In this document: positions 8,677 to 20,020 of the stretch, in pieces
Layout: every line of letters begins with the position of its first letter
How positions within the stretch are numbered: position 1 is the first letter of the stretch
DNA from: Streptomyces tirandamycinicus
GTDB taxonomy: Bacteria > Actinomycetota > Actinomycetes > Streptomycetales > Streptomycetaceae
Reading direction: 5' to 3'
NCBI RefSeq assembly: GCF_003097515.1
Contig: NZ_CP029188.1
Span: 1,054,001-1,118,000, forward strand
Length of the DNA: 64,000 bases
Translations under genes and position numbers: made by a program
Notes under the pieces: generated by a model
Databases searched by the model: none
Told to the model about the DNA's origin: nothing
The model's input: the letters and a program-made list of their open reading frames with translations, nothing else

Positions 8677-9130
8677 CTATCCCCTCACATCTCCCTGCTC
8701 GCCCCGGCTCGCGCGGGTGCAGCCGCGCGTCGGCACTACCGCCATCGTCCCACCATCGGACGCACCGGGTGGCCGCACCCCCCGATCGAGTGGCCGAATC
8801 GCCGGTCAGGGGCGGGGAGGGAGACCGGTCAGCAGCGAGAATGCGGCCGACGGGGAGGCGGCCGGAGGGGGCCGGCGGGGGCGGGGGAGGCGGCCCGGGA
8901 TACGGCCGGCGGGGGGCGGGAGAGTCGTGTTCGCGCTCGGCGGCCCGCACGGCGACGGCGGGGAGGACCTACGGGAGGAGGGCGCCGAGCCGCGACGGGA
9001 TGCGTCGCCCTGCTTCACACCAGGCGTACGTCTGATGAATCACCCGAACGGATCACTGCGCGAACGCGCGGCAGGCCGCACCATGGCCTCACGCACAACC
9101 GTGCGCCCCGTCGTCCGTGAGGAGCCCGCA
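8677..9130. other. 454-bp intergenic region between divergent genes
   Basis: Divergent promoter region for the primase-domain gene and ddaH. It holds a G-rich stretch (8860-8960) and no gene I can support. An in-frame ATG at 9083 could extend ddaH by 16 residues. Confidence 0.5.
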
Positions 9131-9946
9131 TTGCCTCGTGACGCCAGATCCCGCCGCTACCTCATGTGCCCACCCACGCACTTCGAGGTGACGTACTCCA
9201 TCAACCCGTGGATGGATCCGGGGAAGCCCGTCGACCTGTCGCTGGCGATGACCCAGTGGGAGGTCCTGCGCGACCGCTACCGCGCGCTCGGCCACACCGT
9301 CGAAGTGCTGGACCCCCGCGAGGACCTGCCGGACATGGTCTTCGCCGCGAACGGCGCCACCGTCGTCGACGGCCGGGTACTCGGCGCGCGCTTCGCCTTC
9401 CCCGAGCGGACCGCGGAGGCGGACGCCCATCTCGAGTGGTTCCGCGCCAACGGCTTCACCAAGATCCACGAGCCGGCGCACATCAACGAGGGCGAGGGCG
9501 ACTTCGCGGTGACCTCGACGTATCTGCTGGCGGGCCGGGGCTTCCGGTCGAGCCCGCTGTCGCACGACGAGGCGCAGGAGTTCTTCGGGCGGCCGGTGAT
9601 CGGGCTCGAGCTGGTGGATCCGCGGTACTACCACCTGGACACCGCTCTGTCGGTCCTCGACGACGAGACGGACGAGATCATGTACTACCCCGGCGCCTTC
9701 TCCCCCGGCAGCCGCGCGGTTCTCGCCCGTCTCTTCCCCGACGCCCTCATCGCCCGCGAGGCGGACGCGGCGGCCTTCGGACTCAACGCGGTCAGCGACG
9801 GTCGCCACGTCCTGCTGCCGCAAGCGGCCCTGGGGCTCTTCGACCCCCTGCGGGCCCGCGGCTTCGAACCGATCGGGATGGACACGGGAGAGCTGCTGAA
9901 GGGAGGCGGCAGCGTGAAGTGCTGCACTCAGGAACTGCGCGCCTGA
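9131..9946 (+). CDS. ddaH: Dimethylargininase / arginine-modifying hydrolase
   Basis: A 271-residue amidinotransferase-fold enzyme expected to hydrolyse N-methylated arginines to citrulline and (di)methylamine. Seen: RRYLMCPPTHFEVTYSINP at the start, the substrate-binding acidic segment PDMVFAANGA, INEGEGDF, the catalytic histidine in RYYHLD (about residue 168), and the nucleophile at the C-terminus in GGSVKCCTQEL (C264/C265). I chose the TTG at 9131 because GTGAGGAG lies eight bases upstream and family members start about ten residues before RRYLMCPP; ATG 9083 is the alternative. Streptomycete homologues are often annotated DDAH. Confidence 0.88.
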   Translation: MPRDARSRRYLMCPPTHFEVTYSINPWMDPGKPVDLSLAMTQWEVLRDRYRALGHTVEVLDPREDLPDMVFAANGATVVDGRVLGARFAFPERTAEADAHLEWFRANGFTKIHEPAHINEGEGDFAVTSTYLLAGRGFRSSPLSHDEAQEFFGRPVIGLELVDPRYYHLDTALSVLDDETDEIMYYPGAFSPGSRAVLARLFPDALIAREADAAAFGLNAVSDGRHVLLPQAALGLFDPLRARGFEPIGMDTGELLKGGGSVKCCTQELRA

Positions 9947-10156
9947 CTCCCGGAGGCGGGGACGGTCCGCCGCCCCCGCCGCCCCGCCGCCCCCGCCGGG
10001 CTCTGGGGGCTCCGGTCCGCTCCGGTCTCCTCTGGCCGCTCCGGTCCGCTCCGGATGGTGGCCCTGGGAGGGCACGGCCCGCGTCGGGCCGTCGGCCGCG
10101 GGACGCGTCACGTCGTCGGCCGGGGACCACGTCAGGCGCCGTCGGCCTCGGACCCC

Positions 10157-11146
10157 TCAGGCGTCGTCGCCGTCCGACGGAGGCCAGGCCTCGCCCCAGG
10201 AGGCGTCACGGGCCGCGCGGTAGACGGGGCCCTGGCGCTTGGTGACCGTTGCACGGTGGAGAACGCCGTCGGAGGAGCACAGGTCCAGCAGGACCTGGCC
10301 CTTGCGGATCTGCGGCTTGCGGGTCACCCGCGAGGCCGCCGGGGACACGGGTGCCCGGGTCGCGGCGACGTAGCTGAACTTCTCGTCCTCATAGGGCAGC
10401 GACCCGCCCTTCACCCGCCGGTGGAGCGACGACCGGCTCACCCGCGCCGCGAAATGGCACCAGTCCGTGCCCCGCACGATGGGGCACATCCCGCTGTGCG
10501 GGCACGGCGCCGCCACCCGCAGCCCCGCTCCCACCAGCAGGTCCCGCGCCGCGATGATCCGCTCGTAACCGTCCGGTGTACCCGGCTCCACGACCAGGAC
10601 CGTCTGCCCCGCCGCCGCGGCCTGGCGCACCACCGCCGCCCGGGTCCCCTCGTCGAGTTCCTTCAGTACGTACGACACCGTGACCAGGTCCGCCGCTTCG
10701 AGGCCCATCGACTCGCCGATCCGCGCCCGCCGCCATCGCGCGCCCCGCAGCGCCGGCGAGTCCGCGGACGCCGCCAGCTCGCGGCCGAGCTCCAGCGCGG
10801 GCTCCGCCCAGTCCAGGACCGTGGTCCGGTGCTCCCCCTCCGGCCAGGCGTCGGCGACCGCCCAGCTCGCCGCGCCCGTACCGCCGCCGATGTCGGTGTG
10901 CGTCGCGGGCGTCCACCCGGGCGCCGCCGCCCGGAACGCGTCGAGCGCGGACCGTACCGCCTCGAAGGTCGCGGGCATCCGGTACGCGGCGTACGCGGCC
11001 ACGTCCGCGCGGTCGCGCAGTACCGGCGCGTCGGTCGGAGTGTCCCCCCGGTAGCTGGCGATCAGGCGCTCCACCGCCTGGGCGGCGCGGCCCTGCGGCA
11101 GTCCGTCGAGGAGACCGGCGAGGGCGTCGGGGAGGGTCGTGTTCAC
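10157..11146 (-). CDS. Rsm22-type ribosomal small-subunit methyltransferase-like protein
   Basis: A 329-residue protein with a SAM-binding Rossmann motif (HTDIGGGTGAASWA, near residue 84) and the cysteine set typical of Rsm22: CPHSGMCPI (about 214 and 220), DWCHF (about 230) and DLCSSDG (about 293), which in the mitochondrial family bind an Fe-S cluster. It probably associates with the small ribosomal subunit; the exact rRNA target is unknown for bacterial members. Start GTG at 11146. It is transcribed towards ddaH across a gap of about 210 bp. Confidence 0.85.
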   Translation of the reverse strand: MNTTLPDALAGLLDGLPQGRAAQAVERLIASYRGDTPTDAPVLRDRADVAAYAAYRMPATFEAVRSALDAFRAAAPGWTPATHTDIGGGTGAASWAVADAWPEGEHRTTVLDWAEPALELGRELAASADSPALRGARWRRARIGESMGLEAADLVTVSYVLKELDEGTRAAVVRQAAAAGQTVLVVEPGTPDGYERIIAARDLLVGAGLRVAAPCPHSGMCPIVRGTDWCHFAARVSRSSLHRRVKGGSLPYEDEKFSYVAATRAPVSPAASRVTRKPQIRKGQVLLDLCSSDGVLHRATVTKRQGPVYRAARDASWGEAWPPSDGDDA

Positions 11147-11489
11147 CGGCGAATTCTAGGCACGCCTCCGCCGCCCGGGCCCGCGCGGGAGCGGGACCGG
11201 TGCGGGGACGGGAGCGAGAGCGGTACGGAGACGGGAGCGGAGGCGGTGGCGAGGGGGACGAGGACGGGGCCCGGCCACTGGGACGGGGACGAGGCGGGGA
11301 CGAGCCGGAGACGAGGGGCGGGGCCCGGCCCCTGAAACCGGGACGGGAACCCGGCCCATGGGGACCGGAAGCGGTCCGGAACGGCACCCGGCACCCGGAC
11401 CGGTACTGCTATCCGGCCGAACTACTGTGCGTGCACGCCCGGTTGCTAATCTGGCGGCCGCTGTGCAAGGCAGCGCTCATCGGAGGGCC

Positions 11490-12848
11490 ATGAGACGTCC
11501 TGGGGGGACCATGGGACAGAGGATCGTGCGCATGGCCGTGGTGGCCGGGGTCGCCGCGCTGGCAATGATCCTCGTGCTCGCCACCTGCGGCGGAGGGGGC
11601 GGGCGCAACGAGGATCGCGGCGACCGGCCGAAGCGGCCGGAGAAGGCCGCCTCGGGCCCGTCCACCAGGCTCACGGTGCCCGCCGCCTACGACACCGCCA
11701 GGGGCTGGGAGGTGTCCGACGCCTCGCCCGACTACGCGCTGGCCGCCCGGTCCGGGCTTCTCGCCTATCTGGAGCGGGTGGCGGACGACCGCTTCCGGCT
11801 CCGCACGCTGCGCACCGGCATCGGCCGGCCCGGCTGGTCGGGCGAGCCCTTCACCGCGCTGGCCGGTCCGGAGCACTTCCCGCGGCTGCTGTCCGTCACC
11901 AAGGACGGCCGGCAGTTCTTCGTCGTCTGGTCGTACGGGAAGACCGGGCGCGGCTCCGCCACCCCCTCGGGCCCGTTCGTCTCCCTCGACGTCTACGACG
12001 CCGCAGACGGCTCACGGCAGCGGGTGGAGGTGCCCTGGACCGGTGCGCCGACGGTGTCCGGGGCCGGGCCCGGCATCCTCATCGGCGACGGCGGCACCCG
12101 CAGCGCGGTCGTCGACCCCGACGGCGGCGAGGTGTCCGTGGCCGCGCCGAAGGACCTGCGTCCCCCGAAGGGCTGCGCCACCTGCCGGCAGTTCACGGCG
12201 GTGCACGGGCTGACGGCGAAGGGCCTGCTGGTGGGCGGGGCCCGGGAGTTCTGGGTGCGGGACGGCTGGTTCAGCAGGGACGTGGCACCGAGCGGCGCGG
12301 ACCGGGCGAACGGGGTGCCGGTGTCCCTGGACTCCGGGCGGCTGCTGGTGCGCTGGCAGAAGGCGAAGGGCACCAGGGCGGCTGCCACCCGTGACCTGTG
12401 GGCCGTGCATGACGCCGCGTCCGGCAGGCCCCTGGTCACGGCCGAGTGCCACAAGCCGGCGATCGAGCCGGGGACGTACCCGCAGGCCGCGCTCTCCCCC
12501 GGGCTGCGCTACCTGGTCGCCGGGAACCTCGCCTTCGACCTGGAGGAACGCACCGGCCGCTGCTTCGAGGAGCCGGACGGCACCCGTCCGCTCGCACTGA
12601 CGACGGTCACGGACGCGGGGCTGGCCTACGGGGCGACCGACACCCGCCGCCCGGCCGAGGCGCTCGCCGGAGGAGGGGCGCCCCACGTCGTGGACCTCGC
12701 GACGGGCGTGCCCGAGCCGCTTCCCCCCGGCGTCCGGCTGCCTGTCGCGGAGGCGTCGGGTGTCGGCGTCTTCCGCTGGACGGACCAGCGGGACCGGCTG
12801 CACCTGATCGGCTACGCACGCAAGGACCGCGTCGACACGGCCCCCTGA
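11490..12848 (+). CDS. Putative secreted lipoprotein with beta-propeller-like body, 452 aa
   Basis: Starts MRRPGGTMGQRIVRMAVV with GGAGG just upstream; ATG 11511 is an alternative. A hydrophobic stretch ends LVLATC followed by GGGGG, a lipobox-like site at about residue 34. The remainder is rich in short beta strands ending in repeated W/D-G turns (FFVVWSYGKT, FVSLDVYDAADGSR, LWAVHDAASGR), suggesting a WD40/YVTN-like propeller. No catalytic residues stand out. Its 3' end overlaps the convergent MFS gene by 37 bp. Confidence 0.7.
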   Translation: MRRPGGTMGQRIVRMAVVAGVAALAMILVLATCGGGGGRNEDRGDRPKRPEKAASGPSTRLTVPAAYDTARGWEVSDASPDYALAARSGLLAYLERVADDRFRLRTLRTGIGRPGWSGEPFTALAGPEHFPRLLSVTKDGRQFFVVWSYGKTGRGSATPSGPFVSLDVYDAADGSRQRVEVPWTGAPTVSGAGPGILIGDGGTRSAVVDPDGGEVSVAAPKDLRPPKGCATCRQFTAVHGLTAKGLLVGGAREFWVRDGWFSRDVAPSGADRANGVPVSLDSGRLLVRWQKAKGTRAAATRDLWAVHDAASGRPLVTAECHKPAIEPGTYPQAALSPGLRYLVAGNLAFDLEERTGRCFEEPDGTRPLALTTVTDAGLAYGATDTRRPAEALAGGGAPHVVDLATGVPEPLPPGVRLPVAEASGVGVFRWTDQRDRLHLIGYARKDRVDTAP

Positions 12849-14173
12849 CTCCCCGTACGCCACGGCCGGCACAGCCCCAGGAAGCACCCCAGCGCTCCCA
12901 GCGCGCACACCAGCTGGACGACGGCCATCGGCACCGCCGTGGTCTCGCCCGCGATCCCGACCAGCGGGGAGGCGATCGCCCCGACCAGGAAGGAGGACGT
13001 GCCGAGCAGCGCCGACGCCGATCCGGCGGCGTGCGGGGCACGCATCAGGGCCTGGGCGTTGGTGTTCGGCAGGGTGACGCCCATCGCCGACATCAGGACG
13101 AAGAGTCCGGCCGCCACGGGGAGGAGTCCGGTCTCGCCGAAGACGCCGGACGTCATCAGCAGCAGTGCCAGCGCCGCCAGCGCGATCACCGCGAGGCCGG
13201 CACCCAGGACCTTGTCCAGGCTGACCCGGCCCACCAGCAGCTTTCCGTTGATCTGGCCCACCGCCACCAGGCCGATCGAGTTGACGGCGAAGAGCAGGCC
13301 GAACGTCTGGGGCGAGGCGCCGAAGAGACTCTGCACCACGAACGGGGAGGCGGCGATGTAGGCGAAGAGAGCGGCGAACGCGAGACCGCCCGCCAGCGTG
13401 TACCCGGTGAACACCCGGTCGGCGGCCAGCGCGCGCATGGTGCGAAGGGCGTGGCCGACGCCGCCGCCGTGGCGCCGCTCCGGCGGCAGCGTCTCGTGGA
13501 GCCACTTCGCCACGACGAGGGTGAGGAGCAGTCCGATGACGGCGAGGACGTGGAAGACACCGCGCCAGTCGGTGACCCGGAGGATCTGGGCGCCGATGAG
13601 CGGCGCCACGATCGGGGCCACCCCGGAGACCAGCATCAGGGTCGAGAAGAAGCGGGCCATCTCCACGCCGTCGTAGAGGTCGCGCACCACGGCCCGGGCG
13701 ATGACGATTCCGGCCGCCCCGGCCAGGCCCTGGAGCAGCCGGAAGACGATCAGCGTCTCGGCGCCGGTCGCGAAGGCGCAGGCCGCGGTGGCCGCCACGT
13801 ACAGCGCCATGCCCGCGAGCAGCGGCCGGCGGCGGCCCCACCTGTCGCTCATCGGGCCGACGGCGAGCTGCCCCAGGGCCATTCCGGCGAGGCAGGCGGT
13901 GAGGGTGAGCTGGATGGTCGCGGCCGGGGCGCGGAGGTCGCCGGTGACCGCCGGGAGGGCCGGGAGGTACATGTCCATCGACAGCGGCGGAAGCGCGGTG
14001 AGGCCGCCGAGGACCAGGGTGACGAGCAGGCCGGCCCGGCGCGCGGCCGCGACGGCGGCGGGCGGCGCCGTCTGCGTCGGAGAGCGGGTCGGTGCCGGAA
14101 CCTGTGCCGGCGGAACCTGTGTGGGCGCGGAGGGGGATATGTGCTGTGGGATGGTGGGGCCGCTCTCCGGCAT
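12812..14173 (-). CDS. Bcr/CflA-family multidrug efflux MFS transporter
   Basis: A 453-residue, 12-TM transporter. After a ~35-residue proline/threonine-rich tail the core starts with LLVTLVLGGLTALPPLSMDMYLPALP, followed by LGQLAVGPMSDRWGRRRPLL (motif A) and QGLAGAAGIVIARAVVRD, diagnostic of the Bcr/CflA drug-resistance branch. It is expected to export drugs by proton antiport; the substrate is unknown. The ATG at 14173 has AGGAG seven bases upstream, favoured over an in-frame GTG ten codons earlier. Confidence 0.88.
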   Translation of the reverse strand: MPESGPTIPQHISPSAPTQVPPAQVPAPTRSPTQTAPPAAVAAARRAGLLVTLVLGGLTALPPLSMDMYLPALPAVTGDLRAPAATIQLTLTACLAGMALGQLAVGPMSDRWGRRRPLLAGMALYVAATAACAFATGAETLIVFRLLQGLAGAAGIVIARAVVRDLYDGVEMARFFSTLMLVSGVAPIVAPLIGAQILRVTDWRGVFHVLAVIGLLLTLVVAKWLHETLPPERRHGGGVGHALRTMRALAADRVFTGYTLAGGLAFAALFAYIAASPFVVQSLFGASPQTFGLLFAVNSIGLVAVGQINGKLLVGRVSLDKVLGAGLAVIALAALALLLMTSGVFGETGLLPVAAGLFVLMSAMGVTLPNTNAQALMRAPHAAGSASALLGTSSFLVGAIASPLVGIAGETTAVPMAVVQLVCALGALGCFLGLCRPWRTGSQGAVSTRSLRA

Positions 14174-14344
14174 CGACAGCTCCTGTCCTGGTCGTCGCCC
14201 CACATGCTCTCAGCTCGTCCGGAGTGGACGAGACCTCCCCTCCGCCGGGCCCGTCCCCGCCCCCGGCACGACCCGCCCAAGCCAGGCGCCCGCCCAGCCC
14301 CAGGCGCCAGGCCCGTCCCCCGCGCCCCGGCACGAGCCGCCCCC

Positions 14345-15979
14345 TCACGCCGGCCTGACGCCGGGGTCACCCGCCTCGGTGACGAAGGACGCGGCCGTGG
14401 TGACCGGTGCGCCGGGGGTCGTGACCGCCGGGACCGTACGGAAGTCCGCCCGGGCCCGCTCGGTGGTGAGCGTGACCCTCAGGTAGCCGCGGCGGCCGTT
14501 GTAGAACCTCAGGTGCGGGTTGGCCCGGGTGAGGTTGTCCCAGTTGGCGGGCTTCTCGGCACCGTCCTTGCCGCTGCTGACGGAGGTGGCGACGAACTCC
14601 GCGCCGACGGTCCGCGAGGACGGATCGCCGAAGTCCTTCTTCAGGTCGAACGCGTAGCCGACGTGGACGTCGCCGGTGAGGACGACGAGGTTGTCGATCC
14701 CGGCGGCCTCGGCGCCGTCGAGGAGCCGTTTGCGGGAGGCCGGATAGCCGTCCCAGGCGTCCATCGACAGCTTGAAGCCGGGCCCCGGGACGTTGCGCCG
14801 CTGGGCGAGGACGACCTGCTGAGGCAGGACGTTCCAGAGGGCGTCCGAGGTCCGCCAGCCGTCGAGCAGCCAGCGCTCCTGCGCCTCGCCCGTCATGGTG
14901 CGCGCCGGGTCCTCGGACTCGGGTCCGGGGGTCTGCCAGCCGTCGCCGTACGCCTGGTCCGAGCGGTACTGGCGGGTGTCGAGGACGTCGAACTGGGCGA
15001 GCCGGCCGAAGCGCAGCCGGCGGTAGAGCCGCATGTCCGGGCCGGACGGCCGCTGGGGCCCGCGCAGCGGCTGGTTCTCCCAGTACGCGCGGTACGCGGC
15101 GGCGCGGCGCAGCAGGAACTCCTCCGGCGGGACGTCGTTCTCGGGCGTGTCCCCCGCGTAGTTGTTCTCGGTCTCGTGGTCGTCCCAGGTGACAGCGAAG
15201 GGGTGGGCGGCGTGTGCGGCGGCGAGGTCGGGGTCGCTGCGGTAGAGCGCGTAGCGCAGCCGGTAGTCCTCCAGGGTGACGGTCTCGCGGTCGAAGTGGG
15301 CGGGCAGGCGCCGGTCGGTGAGGTTGCGGGCGCCGCCGACGGCGTTGACGGGGTACTCGTAGAGGTAGTCGCCGAGGTGGAAGACGACGTCCAGGTCCTC
15401 GTCCGCGAGGTGCCGGTACGCGGTGTAGTACCCGTCGTGGTACGCCTGGCAGGAGACGGCGGCGAGCCTGAGCTCGGAGATCCGGGCCCCGGGGCGGGGC
15501 GCGGTGCGGGTGCGTCCGGCGGGGCTGGTCCAGCGGCCCGCGCGGAACCGGTAGTGGTAGACGCGGTCGGGGTCGAGCCCGGTGACGTCGACGTGGACCG
15601 TGTGGTCGAACTCGGGGTGGGCGGTGGTCTGTCCGCGGCGGGCGACGCGGGTGAAGCGGGCGTCGTGGGCGATCTCCCAGCGGACCGGGATCCGGGAGGC
15701 GGGCAGTCCGCCGCCGGGCTCGTACGGGCGGGGCGCGAGCCGGGTCCACAGCAGTACGGAACCGGGCAGCGGGTCTCCGGACGCCACGCCGAGCGTGAAC
15801 GGGTCCTCGGTGATCTTCCGCGCGTCGAGTTCGGCGGCGGCCGCGGTGCCCGCCGCCGGCAGGTTCACGGCGAAGGCGAGCGCGGCGGCGGCTCCGGTGG
15901 CGGTCATGAAGCGGCGGCGGCCCAGGTGCCGGGCGACGGCGCGGAGTTCGTCCGACGAGTGCGGGTGTGCGGTCGTCAT
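14345..15979 (-). CDS. phoD: Tat-exported alkaline phosphatase D
   Basis: A 544-residue secreted phosphodiesterase/phosphatase. The N-terminus carries a twin-arginine signal ([10 protein letters not shown] at 20-29, then a hydrophobic Ala-rich stretch and AAAAE near residue 50). The metallophosphatase core shows [23 protein letters not shown] and [13 protein letters not shown], the Asp/His metal ligands of PhoD. The family scavenges phosphate outside the cell and is usually PhoP-controlled. I looked for a PHO box upstream and did not find a convincing one. It is divergent from the SDR gene at 16114. Confidence 0.93.
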   Translation of the reverse strand: MTTAHPHSSDELRAVARHLGRRRFMTATGAAAALAFAVNLPAAGTAAAAELDARKITEDPFTLGVASGDPLPGSVLLWTRLAPRPYEPGGGLPASRIPVRWEIAHDARFTRVARRGQTTAHPEFDHTVHVDVTGLDPDRVYHYRFRAGRWTSPAGRTRTAPRPGARISELRLAAVSCQAYHDGYYTAYRHLADEDLDVVFHLGDYLYEYPVNAVGGARNLTDRRLPAHFDRETVTLEDYRLRYALYRSDPDLAAAHAAHPFAVTWDDHETENNYAGDTPENDVPPEEFLLRRAAAYRAYWENQPLRGPQRPSGPDMRLYRRLRFGRLAQFDVLDTRQYRSDQAYGDGWQTPGPESEDPARTMTGEAQERWLLDGWRTSDALWNVLPQQVVLAQRRNVPGPGFKLSMDAWDGYPASRKRLLDGAEAAGIDNLVVLTGDVHVGYAFDLKKDFGDPSSRTVGAEFVATSVSSGKDGAEKPANWDNLTRANPHLRFYNGRRGYLRVTLTTERARADFRTVPAVTTPGAPVTTAASFVTEAGDPGVRPA

Positions 15980-16113
15980 CTGGCCCTCCCCTTGCGGACG
16001 TTGTCACTCCGCATTGGAGCCGGGCCCGGCATCCGTGGATTGTCCGGTACACAACATCCGCGTGTCGGACGGATGAGAACCGTGGCGGCCGCTCTGCCGT
16101 ACGCTGCGGCGCC

Positions 16114-16869
16114 ATGAACGCAGAACGGAGAAGTGCGGTGGTCACGGGCGCCGGATCGGGCATCGGGCGCAGCGTCGCCCTGGCGCTCGCGGGCGCGGGC
16201 TGGTCGCTGGCACTGGCGGGCCGGCGGGCGGAGGCACTGGAGGAGACGGCTTCACTGACTGCCGGGGCGGACGTCCTCCGCGTCCCGACGGACGTCACGT
16301 CCCCGGACGACGTCACGGCGCTCTTCGCGGCGGCGCGGGAACGGTTCGGGCGGGTGGACCTGCTGTTCAACAACGCGGGCACCTTCGGGCCCGGCGGGGT
16401 GCACCTGGAGGACCTCCCCCACGAGGCGTGGCGCCATGTCGTGGACGTCAACCTGACGGGGTCGTTCCTGTGCGCCCAGGCAGCGTTCCGGGTGATGAAG
16501 GACCAGGACCCGCAGGGCGGCCGCATCATCAACAACGGCTCCATCTCCGCGCACGCGCCGCGTCCGCACTCGGTGGCGTACACGGCGACGAAGCACGCCG
16601 TCACCGGCCTGACCAAGTCCCTGTCCCTGGACGGCCGTCCCTACCGCATCGCCTGCGGCCAGATCGACATCGGCAACGCGGCCACGCAGATGACGGCCCG
16701 GATGGAGACGGGCGTCCTCCAGGCCGACGGGCGCACCGCCCCCGAGCCGGTGATGGACGCGGACGACGTGGCCCGGACGGTACTCCACATGGCGGAGCTG
16801 CCCCTGGAGGCGAACGTGCAGTTCGCGACGGTGATGGCCACGGCGATGCCGTACATCGGCCGGGGCTGA
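16114..16869 (+). CDS. Short-chain dehydrogenase/reductase
   Basis: A 251-residue NAD(P)-dependent oxidoreductase. TGAGSGIG (residues 11-18) is the cofactor motif, [10 protein letters not shown] follows strand 4, and the catalytic Ser-Tyr-Lys is seen as [26 protein letters not shown] after strand 2 (LAGRRAEAL) favours NADP. The substrate cannot be inferred; there is no operon partner. Start ATG at 16114, where the encoded protein begins at the Rossmann fold. Confidence 0.85.
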   Translation: MNAERRSAVVTGAGSGIGRSVALALAGAGWSLALAGRRAEALEETASLTAGADVLRVPTDVTSPDDVTALFAAARERFGRVDLLFNNAGTFGPGGVHLEDLPHEAWRHVVDVNLTGSFLCAQAAFRVMKDQDPQGGRIINNGSISAHAPRPHSVAYTATKHAVTGLTKSLSLDGRPYRIACGQIDIGNAATQMTARMETGVLQADGRTAPEPVMDADDVARTVLHMAELPLEANVQFATVMATAMPYIGRG

Positions 16870-16950
16870 GGAGGGCTTCGCGCGGCGTTCCTCCCGGAGC
16901 CGTGAAGCCGGGCGGCCGGGCGCAAGGCCGCCAGGCGCAAGGCCGCCGGG

Positions 16951-17006
16951 CGATCAGGCGATCAGGCGATCAGGCGGTCGGGCGATCGGGCGATCGGGCG
17001 GTCGCC
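16951..17006. repeat. 8-bp tandem repeat, seven copies
   Basis: Three perfect cgatcagg units are followed by cggtcggg, two cgatcggg units and cggtcgcc, all in register with an 8-bp period. It sits in the non-coding gap after the SDR gene and is preceded by two copies of gcaaggccgcc. Period 8 does not fit a protein repeat. Confidence 0.9.
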
Positions 17007-17207
17007 CCACCCTCCCAGGCGGCCAAAACTGACCCACCCATGTCAACAATCTCGGTCGACACGCTTGCCTTCTGCGGGAGTTGCTGCACCAATGACAACC
17101 GTCCCTGACGGCCCATCAGTCCCCGTGAGCCGGAGGACGGTGCCCACGCGGGCAGCGGCGGTCGGCGACGCCATCCCGTGACCCCCACACACGAAGGCGG
17201 GACCCAG

Positions 17208-17672
17208 ATGAAGCACCGAAGACTCGGTACGGGTACGGCCCTGCTCGCCGCGACGGCCGCCGGCGCGCTCGCCCTGGCCCCGGCGGCCGCGGCGGTCGAG
17301 CCCACGACGGCGACCGTGTCGTTCGAATGCGGCGCGTTCGGATCGGGCTCGGCCACCCTCACGGCCACCCAGAACGGCACCGCGGCCACGATCAGCCTGT
17401 CCACCTCGGCCATCAAGTCGCCCTTCCCCCTCTCCGCCAACTCCGTCAGGTCGACCCTCACCCTGACGAAGAACGGCTCTGGCACGACGACGTTCACCGG
17501 CAGAGCCAACCCGTCGATACCGGCCGGGGGCGCGGTGTCCACCGGCCCGCTGAAGGGCACGGTCGCCGCGGGTGACAGCCTCGAGGCCAAGTCCCTCACG
17601 GTCGTGGTGTTCGGCATCAGCGCGACCTGCAACGCCACCTCTCCGCAGAACCCCGGCCCGTTCGTGTTCTGA
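17208..17672 (+). CDS. Small secreted protein, unknown function, 154 aa
   Basis: MKHRRLGTGTALLAATAAGA begins a Sec signal peptide, with a likely cleavage at AAA-VEP near residue 29. The mature ~125 residues are Thr/Ser/Gly-rich and predicted all-beta (ATLTATQNGTAATISLS), with two cysteines, one near each end (FECGAF and SATCNAT), that could form a disulfide. The ATG at 17208 is chosen because the signal peptide begins there; an in-frame GTG at 17178 adds ten polar residues. It was probably exported as a soluble cell-surface or extracellular protein. Confidence 0.75.
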   Translation: MKHRRLGTGTALLAATAAGALALAPAAAAVEPTTATVSFECGAFGSGSATLTATQNGTAATISLSTSAIKSPFPLSANSVRSTLTLTKNGSGTTTFTGRANPSIPAGGAVSTGPLKGTVAAGDSLEAKSLTVVVFGISATCNATSPQNPGPFVF

Positions 17673-17714
17673 CGCACGGACCGCCCCGCCGGCCCGACGG
17701 CCGGCGGACAGCAC

Positions 17715-17746
17715 GGTGTCACCGCCTCGCCACCGGCGGTGACACC
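17715..17746 (+). terminator. Intrinsic terminator after the small secreted protein
   Basis: GGTGTCACCGCC and GGCGGTGACACC form a perfect 12-bp stem with an 8-nt loop, 43 bp past the stop codon at 17672. The right arm is repeated at 17758-17769. There is no U-run, as is usual for streptomycete hairpins. The rest of the gap to 17995 is C-rich and holds no gene I can see. Confidence 0.75.
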
Positions 17747-17995
17747 GTCACTGCACCGGCGGTGACACCACCCGCCGGGGCCGGAGGCCCGGCGCCACGC
17801 AGCCCCCACTCCTGCCCACCCCCTCCCCGCACTCCCCGCACTCCCGGCCCTCCCCGGCCCCCCATTCCCGGCCCTCCCCGGCTCTCCCCCGCTCTCCCGC
17901 CGCCCGGCTCCCCCAGGCGGCCTAGTATGAAATGCGATGAAATGCGCTGAATACGAGGTACGGGCGCATGTGCCGAGAGGCAGGGAGGACGACCC

Positions 17996-19855
<1,860 letters not shown>

Positions 19856-20020
19856 GCACGCGCGCTCCCGCGCACGGACCGCCGGCCGAGGCCGCTCCCA
19901 CCCGGAACGGATGTGAGCGGCGGGAGCGGCAGGAGCGGCGGGCGAGCCGGGCCGCACCGGCACCTCGGACGCCCTGCCGCCCGATGGGGAACGCGGGCGT
20001 TACGGTTGCGAGGAGCACGG

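Noticed and set aside
8717..9130. Extension of ddaH to start at 8717
   Set aside because: The added 138 codons are Gly/Arg-rich; the family begins just before RRYLMCPP and a ribosome-binding site lies at 9116-9123.
15980..16113. PHO box before phoD
   Set aside because: I looked for GTTCACC-type direct repeats of 11 bp; none convincing is present.
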